Source: Clostridia bacterium (lineage in GTDB: Bacteria; Bacillota; Clostridia; Oscillospirales; Acutalibacteraceae). From it: a stretch of 64,000 nucleotides of DNA. The DNA is taken from the NCBI GenBank assembly GCA_017428625.1, contig JAFRQM010000029.1:1-64000 (forward strand), given 5' to 3'. Shown piece after piece: positions 1 through 10,612 of the stretch (the first letter of the stretch is position 1; each line of letters opens with the position of its first letter). The notes under the pieces were generated by a model. The model was not told the origin of the DNA. It did not search any database and was given only the letters and a program-made list of their open reading frames with translations. A program made the translations under genes and the position numbers.

Positions 1-1
1 C

Positions 2-1447
2 GATTTGCTCGGTTACATTCAACTTGCAAACGGCAATTCGCAGGATTTTAACTGCCTGCAATCCGGCACATACAGCGGCACGGCAAGATATATGCCCGCT
101 GAAAACAGTAATTATGAAGAGGTTACGGTCGAATTCAGCTTCAGAGTTTCCGCAGCCGCTCCGAATATGACTCTTACGGCTGATGATATAACCTACGGCG
201 AAACGGCGAGCGTTACCGCAAATCTGCCGACCGATACAATGTGGGGCAGCGTGACCTTCTATCTTGACGCGGCTGACACAGGCAAAGAGGTTTATGTTTC
301 ACAGGGCAAGGCAACCTGCAAATTTGAAGGTCTCACCGCAGGTGAGCATACGGTTGAAGCCGTGTTTGCGAATGACGATAAATACGCCGATGAAACAAAA
401 ACCGTGACCTTCAATGTTGCGAAAAAAGCACTTACGATCACTGCTGAGGATCAAACCTATCCTTTCAACGATCAGATTCAGGGCGAGGGCGATACAACTT
501 ATGAAGACCCTGCCGAAATCACCGAAAAAGTCACGGTTGACGGTCTGATTCCGGGCGACACGCTTTCAAGTGTAATCCTTGACGGGCAGGCAAAGGATAT
601 CGGCGAATATGATGAAGGTGTTGTTCCTTCATCAGCGCAAATAAAGAACGGAAACGGTCAGAATGTAACAGCAAACTACAATATCACCTATGTTGCAGGC
701 AAACTTTCAATCACCTCCGTTACAGCTCCGCTTACAATCAACTATGTTTACGCTCAGGGCGGCGAAGCGGCTGAAACTTACACGGAAGATGTTGAAATTT
801 TCGCCGCTTACAGCGTCAATTCGCCCGAAATCACGGGCTACACACCCGATAAAGCTACAGTTGAAGGCACAATGGAAAACATTGACGGCGTAACCGAAAC
901 GGTTACATACACCGCCATTGAATACACGGCAAAATTCGTTGATGAAAACGGCGAGACGGTTGAGGAAGTGCCTTACACCGTCGAAACCGAAAGCATAACC
1001 GAACCCGCAGTTCCCGAAAAAGAGGGATATGAAGGCAAGTGGGAAGAGTATGAACTCAAAATCGGCGGAATAACCGTAAAACCCGAATACACCAACATTT
1101 CGGGCATAACTCTCAACACCGACGGCATAAATGATACCACCGGCTACAAAGAAGACCAGACCTTCAAAGCCGACGCAAAAGACCTGCCCGAAGGCGCTGA
1201 GATTCACTGGTTTGTAAACGGTGAAGATGCAGGCGCGGGTGAGAGTTACACAGTCGAAGACCCGACCGAGGATTACACCGTTCAGGCAAAGGTAATCGAC
1301 AAAGACGGCACAGTCCTCGCCGAAAGCGAAACAGCAAAAGTTCATGTCAAAAACGGCTTCTTCGACAGGCTCAAAGCGTTTTTCGCGGAACTCATCGAAA
1401 AAATCCTCGGCAAAGCAATCGCCGACCTCCTCAGCAGCGTCTGCTGA
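2..1447 (+). CDS. Secreted Ig-like/MBG repeat surface protein, C-terminal part
   Basis: The reading frame is open at the left edge, so this is the C-terminal part of a longer protein; the apparent TTG start at 5 is not trusted. The visible 480 residues are a string of extracellular beta-sandwich modules: an Ig-like repeat, an MBG-type module (about 140-235, 'NYNITYVAGKLSIT'), a MucBP-like module, an InlB/Flg_new-like module (about 305-365) and a last Ig-like module. The end is an amphipathic helix (FFDRLKAFFAELIEKILGK) and there is no LPXTG motif. The composition is acidic and Thr-rich with one internal Cys and a Cys at the last residue. Adhesion or polymer binding at the cell surface is likely, but the ligand is unknown. 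A terminator follows directly. Confidence 0.8.
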   Translation, partial: DLLGYIQLANGNSQDFNCLQSGTYSGTARYMPAENSNYEEVTVEFSFRVSAAAPNMTLTADDITYGETASVTANLPTDTMWGSVTFYLDAADTGKEVYVSQGKATCKFEGLTAGEHTVEAVFANDDKYADETKTVTFNVAKKALTITAEDQTYPFNDQIQGEGDTTYEDPAEITEKVTVDGLIPGDTLSSVILDGQAKDIGEYDEGVVPSSAQIKNGNGQNVTANYNITYVAGKLSITSVTAPLTINYVYAQGGEAAETYTEDVEIFAAYSVNSPEITGYTPDKATVEGTMENIDGVTETVTYTAIEYTAKFVDENGETVEEVPYTVETESITEPAVPEKEGYEGKWEEYELKIGGITVKPEYTNISGITLNTDGINDTTGYKEDQTFKADAKDLPEGAEIHWFVNGEDAGAGESYTVEDPTEDYTVQAKVIDKDGTVLAESETAKVHVKNGFFDRLKAFFAELIEKILGKAIADLLSSVC

Positions 1448-1462
1448 AAAAGCATAAACAAC

Positions 1463-1488
1463 AAAAACCGCCCGAAAGGGCGGTTTTT
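1463..1488 (+). terminator. Intrinsic terminator of the surface-protein gene
   Basis: AAAAACCGCCC-GAAA-GGGCGGTTTTT is a perfect GC-rich stem with a tetraloop and a T run, 16 bases after the stop codon. Confidence 0.9.
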
Positions 1489-1490
1489 TA

Positions 1491-1560
1491 GTCAGGAGTT
1501 AGCAGGTAGGTGTTAGGATGCAGGGGTTAGGTATCAGGATTTAGGTGTCAGGGTAGAGTA
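1491..1560. repeat. Degenerate TTAGG-type short tandem repeats
   Basis: About 70 bases are built from imperfect 8-14 base units around the core GGNNTTAGG or GGTNTCAGG (GGAGTTAG, GGTGTTAGG, GGGGTTAGG, GGATTTAGG, GGTGTCAGG). No ORF or promoter is seen. G-rich strand bias suggests slippage-driven growth; the function is unknown. Confidence 0.7.
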
Positions 1561-1570
1561 TATAAAACCG

Positions 1571-1728
1571 TAGGGCACGGATACATCCGTGCCGCTTTTT
1601 CCAACTATCCGCAAAAATGCAATAAATCTCAAACGGGACGGAACGCGGAACCGCGTTCCGTCTCATAGCTTTCTCCTCAAGAAGAAGGTGTCTTGCCAAA
1701 GGTAAGACGGATGAGGTGTTTCATCCAA
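1571..1728. repeat. Composite palindromic intergenic element
   Basis: The rest of this 303-base gene-free stretch holds four hairpin-forming palindromes in a row: GGCACGGAT-AC-ATCCGTGCC (1574-1593, followed by T5), GACGGAACGCGG-AA-CCGCGTTCCGTC (1637-1662), GTCTTGCC-AAA-GGTAAGAC (about 1690-1708) and GGATGA-GGTGTT-TCATCC (1709-1726). The last two with 'TCTCCTCAAG..GAAGGTGTC' resemble a mobile intergenic repeat that I recall in many Clostridia genomes; that identification is from memory. It may also end dapL transcription arriving from the right. Confidence 0.6.
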
Positions 1729-1750
1729 AATCTAAAAAACTTATTCTATT

Positions 1751-2932
1751 TTATTTCAACAGTTCCTTTATTCTTCTGCTTGCTTCTTCTGTATCTGCGG
1801 GGTTTCCGAATGTTGTGAAACGGATATATTTCTTTCCGCACTCGCCGAAGCCCTCGCCCGGAGTTGCGACAACCTGTATTTCATTTAAAAGTTTGTCAAA
1901 AAACGTCCAACTGTCCATGTTATCGGGGCATTGCGCCCAGATATAGGGAGCGTTCTTTCCGCCCGTGAACCACAAGCCTGCCTCATTGAGCGCGCTCATA
2001 AGTGTTTTTGCGTTTTTCTTATATATTGAAAGTGTTTCGTGAATCTGTTTCTGCCCTTCATCGGTGAAAACCGCTGCCGCTCCGCGCTGAAGAATATATG
2101 AGATACCGTTTGTCTTCGTAGTTCGGTTACGCACCCACATTGAGTTTAGATTCATTGAGCCGCGCATGAGTGCTTTCGGAACAACTGTGTAGCCGCAGCG
2201 CGTTCCCGTAAAGCCCGCTGTCTTTGAGAGCGAGCATATCTCAATGGCGCAGGTTTTAGCGCCTTCGATTTCATAAATGCTGTGCGGAATATCTTCTTCC
2301 TCAATAAAAGCTTCATAAGCGGCGTCAAAAAGAATTACCGCCTGCGTTTTGTTTGCGTAATCGACCCATTTTTTCAGTTTTTCACGGTTAAATACCGCGC
2401 CCGTGGGGTTGTTGGGCGAGCAGATATATATTACATCAATCCCGCCGTTTTCGGGCGGTTCGGGCAGAAAACCGTTATCTCTGCCGGAAGGCAGGTGAAC
2501 TATTGTGTTGCCCGCCATTATGTTGGCGTCAACATAAGCGGGGTATGCAGGTTCGGGTATCAGAACGGTTTTTCCGTGCCCGAAAAGGTCAAGAATATCG
2601 CCGAGTTCGTCACTTGCCCCGCTGGAGACAAACACTTCATCCGCGTCAAGTTCAATACAGCGTTTTTCGTAGTGGGCGGCTATTGCTTCCCTGAGAAACG
2701 GCGCTCCGCATTCGGGCATATAGCCGTGAAATGTTTCGATTTTTGCCTGCTCCTCAACGCCCTTTTTTAGCGCCTCAACAACCGCGGGGCACAGCGGCTG
2801 CGAAACATCGCCTATTCCCAGACGCAGAAGGCGTTTACCGGGATTCTTTTCAATATACGCTTTCGTTTTCTGCGCTATGTTATAAAAAAGATAAGAATCT
2901 TTGAGATTGCCGTAATTAGTGTTGGGTATCAC
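1751..2932 (-). CDS. dapL: LL-diaminopimelate aminotransferase
   Basis: A PLP-dependent class I aminotransferase that converts tetrahydrodipicolinate plus glutamate to LL-diaminopimelate, a one-step route to lysine and peptidoglycan precursors in the cytoplasm. Visible marks are the LGIGDVSQPL N-terminus, the PNNPTGAV substrate/PLP loop, FDAAYEAF and the Schiff-base lysine in SLSKTAGFTGTRCGY. I chose the GTG at 2932 (393 residues): its GTGA overlaps the dapF stop and GAGGTGG inside dapF serves as ribosome site. An ATG five codons upstream at 2947 lacks that spacing. Last gene of the asnB-pyrG-dapF-dapL operon, and it acts one step before DapF. Confidence 0.95.
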   Translation of the reverse strand: MIPNTNYGNLKDSYLFYNIAQKTKAYIEKNPGKRLLRLGIGDVSQPLCPAVVEALKKGVEEQAKIETFHGYMPECGAPFLREAIAAHYEKRCIELDADEVFVSSGASDELGDILDLFGHGKTVLIPEPAYPAYVDANIMAGNTIVHLPSGRDNGFLPEPPENGGIDVIYICSPNNPTGAVFNREKLKKWVDYANKTQAVILFDAAYEAFIEEEDIPHSIYEIEGAKTCAIEICSLSKTAGFTGTRCGYTVVPKALMRGSMNLNSMWVRNRTTKTNGISYILQRGAAAVFTDEGQKQIHETLSIYKKNAKTLMSALNEAGLWFTGGKNAPYIWAQCPDNMDSWTFFDKLLNEIQVVATPGEGFGECGKKYIRFTTFGNPADTEEASRRIKELLK

Positions 2933-3717
2933 ATTTCCACCTCGCATTCACACACTGTTGCAGCAGGTCCCTGCATAATTACCGTGTTGTCGTCAAGAAC
3001 TGTAATAACCAGTTTTCCGCCGTCAAGTATGACGGTTATTTCTTCGTTTTTATTGCAAAAACCCGCCTGAACCGCCGCGGCGGCCGTCGCGCACGAGCCC
3101 GTGCCGCACGCCATTGTTATACCGCTTCCTCGCTCCCATACGCGCATTCTGATTGTGTTTTTGTCGATTATCTGCGCAAACTCGGCGTTTACTCCGTCGG
3201 GAAAACACGAATGCTTTTCAAGCGCCGCTCCTGTTGTTGTGAGCGGGGCGTTTTCAGCATCGTCAACAAATGTTACCGTGTGCGGATTGCCTGTTGAAAC
3301 GGGTGTTGTGGTTATTGTTTTACCGTTTACATCAAGGGTAACCGGCGAAGAAACCTGCGCTTTGCCCATATTTACTCTGACGGAAGCGACTTTGCCGTTT
3401 TTCACATTTAGGTCGAGAGTTTTTATGCCCGAAAGAGTTTCAATTTTAAGTTGTGTTTTATTAGTGTAACTTTTATCGTAAACATATTTACCCACACAGC
3501 GTATGCCGTTGCCGCACATTTTCGCTTCGCTGCCGTCTGCATTGAAAATGCGCATTTTAAAGTCGGCAACATCCGAAGGTGTAATAAGAATAATCCCGTC
3601 AGAACCGATTCCGAAATGTCGTTCGGAGAGTTTTATTGAAACGGCGGCAGGGTCACTCAGTTCTCCGAAATAATATAAATAGTCGTTACCGAGACCTTCC
3701 ATTTTTGTAAAGTGCAT
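2929..3717 (-). CDS. dapF: Diaminopimelate epimerase
   Basis: A cofactor-independent racemase that interconverts LL- and meso-diaminopimelate, needed for lysine and the peptidoglycan cross-link. At 262 residues it has the usual family length, with both catalytic cysteine loops intact: MCGNGIRC near residue 67-74 and ACGTGSCATAAAA near 203-215. The N-terminus MHFTKMEGLGNDYLY is typical. It starts 14 bases after pyrG and overlaps dapL by four bases, so translational coupling of the two consecutive pathway steps is likely. Confidence 0.96.
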   Translation of the reverse strand: MHFTKMEGLGNDYLYYFGELSDPAAVSIKLSERHFGIGSDGIILITPSDVADFKMRIFNADGSEAKMCGNGIRCVGKYVYDKSYTNKTQLKIETLSGIKTLDLNVKNGKVASVRVNMGKAQVSSPVTLDVNGKTITTTPVSTGNPHTVTFVDDAENAPLTTTGAALEKHSCFPDGVNAEFAQIIDKNTIRMRVWERGSGITMACGTGSCATAAAAVQAGFCNKNEEITVILDGGKLVITVLDDNTVIMQGPAATVCECEVEM

Positions 3718-3731
3718 TTTTTGCCTCCGTT

Positions 3732-6934
<3,203 letters not shown>

Positions 6935-6962
6935 ATTACCGCCTCCTTTTATTATGTAATAT

Positions 6963-7009
6963 GCAAAAATAAAAACAGGCAAAGACGCCCTTTATGGGCC
7001 TCTTTGCCT
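6963..7009 (-). terminator. asnB leader: terminator with overlapping hexaloop (putative ANTAR attenuator)
   Basis: On the minus strand, AGGCAAAGAGGCCC-ATAAA-GGGCGTCTTTGCCT folds into a 14-base stem with one mismatch, followed by GTTTTTATTTTTG. It lies between the asnB promoter and start codon, so it would stop transcription before the gene. Its 5' arm can instead form a small hairpin GGC-AAAGAG-GCC with a six-base loop having A at position 1 and G at 4, the ANTAR recognition rule. The alternative stem is only 3 bp here, the weakest of the four sites in this window. Confidence 0.65.
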
Positions 7010-7021
7010 TTGTATGTTTGC

Positions 7022-7050
7022 ATTTTAACACCCGGAAAATACAATGTCAA
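7022..7050 (-). promoter_or_regulatory. Sigma-A promoter of asnB-pyrG-dapF-dapL
   Basis: Minus strand TTGACA (7050-7045), 17-base spacer, TAAAAT (7027-7022). Transcription would start near 7015, only a few bases before the leader terminator. Confidence 0.8.
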
Positions 7051-7150
7051 GCGTGTTTTTGCTGTTTTCGCATTTTCTACAAAACAGGGGTTTTGATTAT
7101 AAAGCGTATTTGTGCAAAACAAAGAATCTGCTTTTTCATAATAAAAAATG

Positions 7151-7179
7151 TTGACTTAATCTGTGTGCAGGATTATACT
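7151..7179 (+). promoter_or_regulatory. Sigma-A promoter of glnA-nitR
   Basis: TTGACT (7151-7156), 17-base spacer, TATACT (7174-7179). The expected start near 7186 puts the leader hairpin at the very 5' end of the transcript. The gap 6935-7261 holds this promoter, the divergent asnB promoter and the two leaders, and no gene. Confidence 0.8.
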
Positions 7180-7184
7180 TCTAT

Positions 7185-7238
7185 ATGAACAAAGGCGTTC
7201 ATTGGTTACAGACACTGTGGAATCAATGGGCGCTTTTT
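7185..7238 (+). terminator. glnA leader: terminator with overlapping AAAGGC hexaloop (putative ANTAR attenuator)
   Basis: AAAGGCGTTCATTG (7191-7204) pairs along 14 positions, three of them G-U, with CAATGGGCGCTTTT (7224-7237), giving a terminator with a T run before the glnA ribosome site. The mutually exclusive fold is ATGAAC-AAAGGC-GTTCAT (7185-7202): a 6-bp stem and a six-base loop with A1 and G4. Forming the hexaloop hairpin uses up the terminator's left arm. A smaller hairpin (TTACAG..CTGTGG) sits in the terminator loop. Confidence 0.75.
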
Positions 7239-7261
7239 GACTTTTAAGGAGCCGTTATATT

Positions 7262-8470
7262 ATGAATTTAACAATTCAGGATGTCAAAGAATTCGTCGAG
7301 CAGGAAGATGTATCATTTATCCGGCTTGCGTTTTGCGATGTGTTCGGCAAGCAAAAAAATGTTTCCATAATGAATACAGAACTTGACCGTGCCTTTGAAA
7401 CGGGCATAGCCATTGACGCTTCAGCTGTCAAAGGTTTCGGCAGCGAGGAGAAGAGTGACCTTTTCATTTTTCCGGATGCTTCAACTCTCGCGGTTCTGCC
7501 TTGGCGGCCCTCGCAGGGCAGTGTTGTCAGAATGTATTGCGATATCCGATACCCCGACGGCACACCTTTTGAACTTGACGGAAGAAATATACTCAAAAAC
7601 GCGGTTGAATACGCAAAATCGAAAAAACTTGAAATATCTTTCGGAGCTGAGCACGAGTTCTATCTTTTCAGAACAGATGAGGAGGGTTATCCGACAAATC
7701 AGCCGCACGACAGGGCGGGCTATATGGATATAGCCCCGGAAGACAGAGGCGTTAATGTCAGAAGAGAAATCTGTCTGACCCTCAGCGAGATGGGCATTCT
7801 TCCCGAGAGTTCCCACCACGAAGAAGGTCCCGGCCAGCACGAAATAGATTTCAAATACAGTGACGCTCTTTCCTCGGCAGACAATTCGGTAACATTCAAA
7901 TCCGTAGTTGCCGCAATAGCGGAGCAATACGGGCTGTGGGCAGACTTTTCGCCTAAACCCCTGCCTTATGAAAGCGGCAACGGTCTTCACATAAATATTT
8001 CAGTAAAATCTGATGACGGCAAAGATTACCTTGACTGCTTTATGGCAGGCGTTATGAACAGAGTGAAAGAGATAACCGCATTTTTAAACCCCACGGAAGA
8101 TTCATACAAACGTCTTGGCATCAAAAAAGCACCGAAATACATTACATGGTCAAAAGAAAACCGCTCACAACTTATCAGAATACCTGCCGGCAACGGAGAA
8201 TACCGCAGAATGGAACTGCGTTCGCCTGATCCGCTTGCGAATCCGTATATTGCTTATTCACTTCTTATTTATGCCGGAATTGAAGGCGTTGAAAATAATA
8301 TACAGCCTCCTCCGCCGACCGATATAAATCTTTTCAATGCGGATGCAGCACAGCTTGCAGAAACAGAAACTCTGCCCGGCAGTCTTAAAGAGGCTAACAG
8401 TATCGCCGGAAACAGTGAATTTGTTAAAAAGATTCTGCCCGGGAGGGTAATAGATACTTACACTCTGTAA
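7262..8470 (+). CDS. glnA: Glutamine synthetase type I, short form
   Basis: ATP-dependent amidation of glutamate to glutamine in the cytoplasm. 402 residues, shorter than the usual 440-470. The N-terminal beta-grasp part (FIRLAFCDVFGKQKNVS) is followed by the catalytic domain with GAEHEFYLF, GPGQHEID, NGLHINIS and the end-of-domain block RIPAGNGEYRRMELRSPDPLANPY. No adenylylation-type Tyr motif (NLYDLP) is seen. AAGGAG lies 10 bases before the ATG. It heads a glnA-nitR unit behind an attenuator leader, while a second, longer glnA lies 7 kb downstream. Confidence 0.93.
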   Translation: MNLTIQDVKEFVEQEDVSFIRLAFCDVFGKQKNVSIMNTELDRAFETGIAIDASAVKGFGSEEKSDLFIFPDASTLAVLPWRPSQGSVVRMYCDIRYPDGTPFELDGRNILKNAVEYAKSKKLEISFGAEHEFYLFRTDEEGYPTNQPHDRAGYMDIAPEDRGVNVRREICLTLSEMGILPESSHHEEGPGQHEIDFKYSDALSSADNSVTFKSVVAAIAEQYGLWADFSPKPLPYESGNGLHINISVKSDDGKDYLDCFMAGVMNRVKEITAFLNPTEDSYKRLGIKKAPKYITWSKENRSQLIRIPAGNGEYRRMELRSPDPLANPYIAYSLLIYAGIEGVENNIQPPPPTDINLFNADAAQLAETETLPGSLKEANSIAGNSEFVKKILPGRVIDTYTL

Positions 8471-8497
8471 AACATAAAAACGGAAAAGGAGAAAAGT

Positions 8498-9076
8498 ATG
8501 CCGCCTGAAAAAAGATGCTACAGCGTGCTTGTTATATCGGGCAAAAAGCAAAACACCGCTTTGCTGTCGGCTATGCTTGACTCCTCTGTTTACAGACCGG
8601 TTGATTATGCCCTTAGCGTGGGCGAAGCAAAGCGTAAACTGCTTAGAAACACCTTTGACATTCTTATTATAGACCCACCGCTACCTGACGGATTCGGGGC
8701 GGATTTCGCACTTGATGCAACGGCAGATACACACTCAGGAATACTTATGCTTGTGAGAAGCGACCTGTTTGCGTCAACCTGCCTTAAAGTGGAAGACGCA
8801 GGAGTTCTGACTCTTGCGAAACCTGTTTCGAAAAATGATTTTTATACTGCACTTAAACTGATCACGGCTACCAGCGCGAGGCTTCTCAATGAAGAGAAGA
8901 AAACACGCAAACTTCAGGACAAACTTGATGAAATCAAACTTGTCAGCAGAGCAAAAATAATCCTTATGGAGAAAAGGAATATTTCTGAGCCTGAAGCTCA
9001 TCGCTACATAGAAAAAGAAGCGATGGACACAAGGCAAACTAGGAAAGAAATAGCAAAAAAAATAATAGAAAGCTGA
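8498..9076 (+). CDS. nitR: NitR-type ANTAR antiterminator with degenerate receiver
   Basis: 192 residues: a receiver-like domain (about 8-120), a helical linker (about 122-138, EEKKTRKLQDKLDEIK) and an ANTAR RNA-binding domain (about 139-190, KIILMEKRNISEPEAHRYIEKEAMD). ANTAR proteins bind A1/G4 hexaloop hairpins and prevent intrinsic termination. The glnA-nitR order matches that described in solventogenic Clostridium. D59 and K108 stand where the phospho-acceptor and conserved Lys should be, but the acidic pair after beta-1 is replaced by Ser14-Gly15, so ordinary Mg-dependent phosphorylation is doubtful. No histidine kinase lies beside it. It probably acts on the leaders of asnB, both glnA genes and gdhA. 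Confidence 0.85.
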   Translation: MPPEKRCYSVLVISGKKQNTALLSAMLDSSVYRPVDYALSVGEAKRKLLRNTFDILIIDPPLPDGFGADFALDATADTHSGILMLVRSDLFASTCLKVEDAGVLTLAKPVSKNDFYTALKLITATSARLLNEEKKTRKLQDKLDEIKLVSRAKIILMEKRNISEPEAHRYIEKEAMDTRQTRKEIAKKIIES

Positions 9077-9082
9077 AAAACG

Positions 9083-9125
9083 GATGCAAAGGCGCATTAC
9101 CCGCAGGGGCAGTGCGTCTTTTTTT
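9083..9125 (+). terminator. gdhA leader: terminator with overlapping AAAGGC hexaloop (putative ANTAR attenuator)
   Basis: AAAGGCGCATT (9088-9098) pairs with AGTGCGTCTTT (9111-9121) and is followed by T's, 7 bases after the nitR stop. The competing hairpin is GATGC-AAAGGC-GCATT (9083-9098), again with A1 and G4 in a six-base loop. No convincing promoter is seen in the nitR-gdhA gap, so gdhA is probably reached by controlled read-through from glnA-nitR. Confidence 0.7.
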
Positions 9126-9173
9126 ATATCTTAAAAATCCGGCGAAACCGGTTGAATAAAAAGGAGATTTTTT

Positions 9174-10514
9174 ATGAGCAAAAACTATGTTGATGAAATT
9201 ATTGAGATGCTTAATGACAAGTATTCAAACCAGCCTGAGTTTATTCAGGCTGCCACTGAGGTCCTTGATTCTCTTCGCCCTGTTATTGAAGAGAATGAAG
9301 ATATCTACAGGCGAGACGCATTACTCGAAAGACTTGTTGAACCCGACAGACAGATAACATTCCGGGTTCCGTGGATAGACAGAAACGGTAACGCCCATGT
9401 CAATACCGGCTACCGCGTTCAGTTCAACAATTCAATTGGTCCTTACAAAGGCGGTCTGAGACTTCATCCTTCCGTTAATATCAGCATTATCAAATTCCTC
9501 GGCTTCGAGCAGATTTTCAAAAACTCGCTCACAGGTCTTCCGATAGGCGGTGCAAAGGGCGGCTCGGATTTTGACCCCAAGGGCAAAACCGACAGAGAAA
9601 TAATGTCTTTCTGCAAAAACTTTATGCTTGAACTTTACAAATATATCGGTCAGGACACAGATGTTCCGGCAGGCGATATCGGCACCGGAGCAAGAGAAAT
9701 CGGTTATATGTTCGGCGCATATAAGAGAATAAGACGCACTCACGAGGGTGTTCTCACCGGCAAAGGCCTCGCATACGGCGGTTCGCTTGCGAGAACAGAG
9801 GCAACAGGCTACGGTCTGCTTTACCTCACCGAAGAAATGCTCAGATGCAACGGCTTCAATGTCGCGGGCAAAACAGCTGTCGTTTCCGGTTCCGGCAATG
9901 TTGCTATTTACGCTATGGAAAAAGCACAGCAGCTCGGCATCAAAGTTTTGACCTGCTCTGATTCAAACGGTTGGGTTTATGACCCCGAGGGTATTGATGT
10001 TGCTGCAGTCAAAGAAATCAAAGAGAAAAACAGAGCCCGCCTTACCGAATACAAGAAATACCGCCCCGGTTCAGAATATCACGAGGGCAGGGGTGTTTGG
10101 AAGATTAAAGCGGATATAGCTCTTCCCTGTGCAACGCAGAACGAACTCCATATTGACGACGCAAAACAGCTTGTTGCAAACGGTTGCATAGCAGTCGCAG
10201 AAGGTGCCAATATGCCCACAACCGCAGACGCAGTGAAATATCTTCAGGAAAACGGTGTTTTGCTTGCCCCTGCAAAAGCGGCAAACGCAGGCGGTGTCGC
10301 AACATCCGCTCTTGAAATGTCGCAAAACAGCGAGCGTCTCAACTGGACATTTGAAGAGGTTGACGCAAAACTTAAAGATATTATGGTAAACATTTTCCAT
10401 AATATGTCAGATGCCGCAAAGAAATACGGTATGGAGAAAAACTATGTTGCAGGCGCAAATATCGCAGGCTTTGAGAAAGTTCTCGCAGCCATGATGGAGC
10501 AGGGCGTCTGCTGA
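9174..10514 (+). CDS. gdhA: NADP-type glutamate dehydrogenase
   Basis: Reductive amination of 2-oxoglutarate to glutamate; a hexameric cytoplasmic enzyme. 446 residues matches the bacterial small GDH class. The glutamate-binding and catalytic block GPYKGGLRLHPSVN and LPIGGAKGGSDFDPKGK holds the substrate-binding and active-site lysines; DVPAGDIGTGAREIGYMFG follows. The nucleotide fold has VVSGSGNVAIYAMEKA. AAAAGGAG precedes the ATG. It is the GDH entry for ammonia next to the GS-GOGAT route. Confidence 0.96.
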   Translation: MSKNYVDEIIEMLNDKYSNQPEFIQAATEVLDSLRPVIEENEDIYRRDALLERLVEPDRQITFRVPWIDRNGNAHVNTGYRVQFNNSIGPYKGGLRLHPSVNISIIKFLGFEQIFKNSLTGLPIGGAKGGSDFDPKGKTDREIMSFCKNFMLELYKYIGQDTDVPAGDIGTGAREIGYMFGAYKRIRRTHEGVLTGKGLAYGGSLARTEATGYGLLYLTEEMLRCNGFNVAGKTAVVSGSGNVAIYAMEKAQQLGIKVLTCSDSNGWVYDPEGIDVAAVKEIKEKNRARLTEYKKYRPGSEYHEGRGVWKIKADIALPCATQNELHIDDAKQLVANGCIAVAEGANMPTTADAVKYLQENGVLLAPAKAANAGGVATSALEMSQNSERLNWTFEEVDAKLKDIMVNIFHNMSDAAKKYGMEKNYVAGANIAGFEKVLAAMMEQGVC

Positions 10515-10548
10515 TTACCGACAATCCCTCTTTTTTATACACACACTT

Positions 10549-10583
10549 CGGAAGCCCGCAGGAGTTATTCCTGCGGGTTTTCC
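10549..10583 (+). terminator. Intrinsic terminator of gdhA
   Basis: CGGAA-GCCCGCAGGA-GTTAT-TCCTGCGGGTTTTCCG forms a long stem between gdhA and guaA. The T tract is short, so some read-through into guaA is possible. Confidence 0.65.
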
Positions 10584-10612
10584 GAAAATAAGCATTATGA
10601 AAGGTGCAGGTA

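Noticed and set aside
707..1345. 212-codon ORF on the minus strand
   Set aside because: It is the reverse complement of the coding frame of the surface protein, with no ribosome site and composition unlike a real protein.
1491..1560. CRISPR or telomere-like array
   Set aside because: Units are short, variable in length and without unique spacers, so it is neither.
7185..7238. T-box or other amino-acid riboswitch in the glnA leader
   Set aside because: The leader is about 75 bases, too short for a T-box, and no AGGGTGG-type box or Specifier loop is seen.
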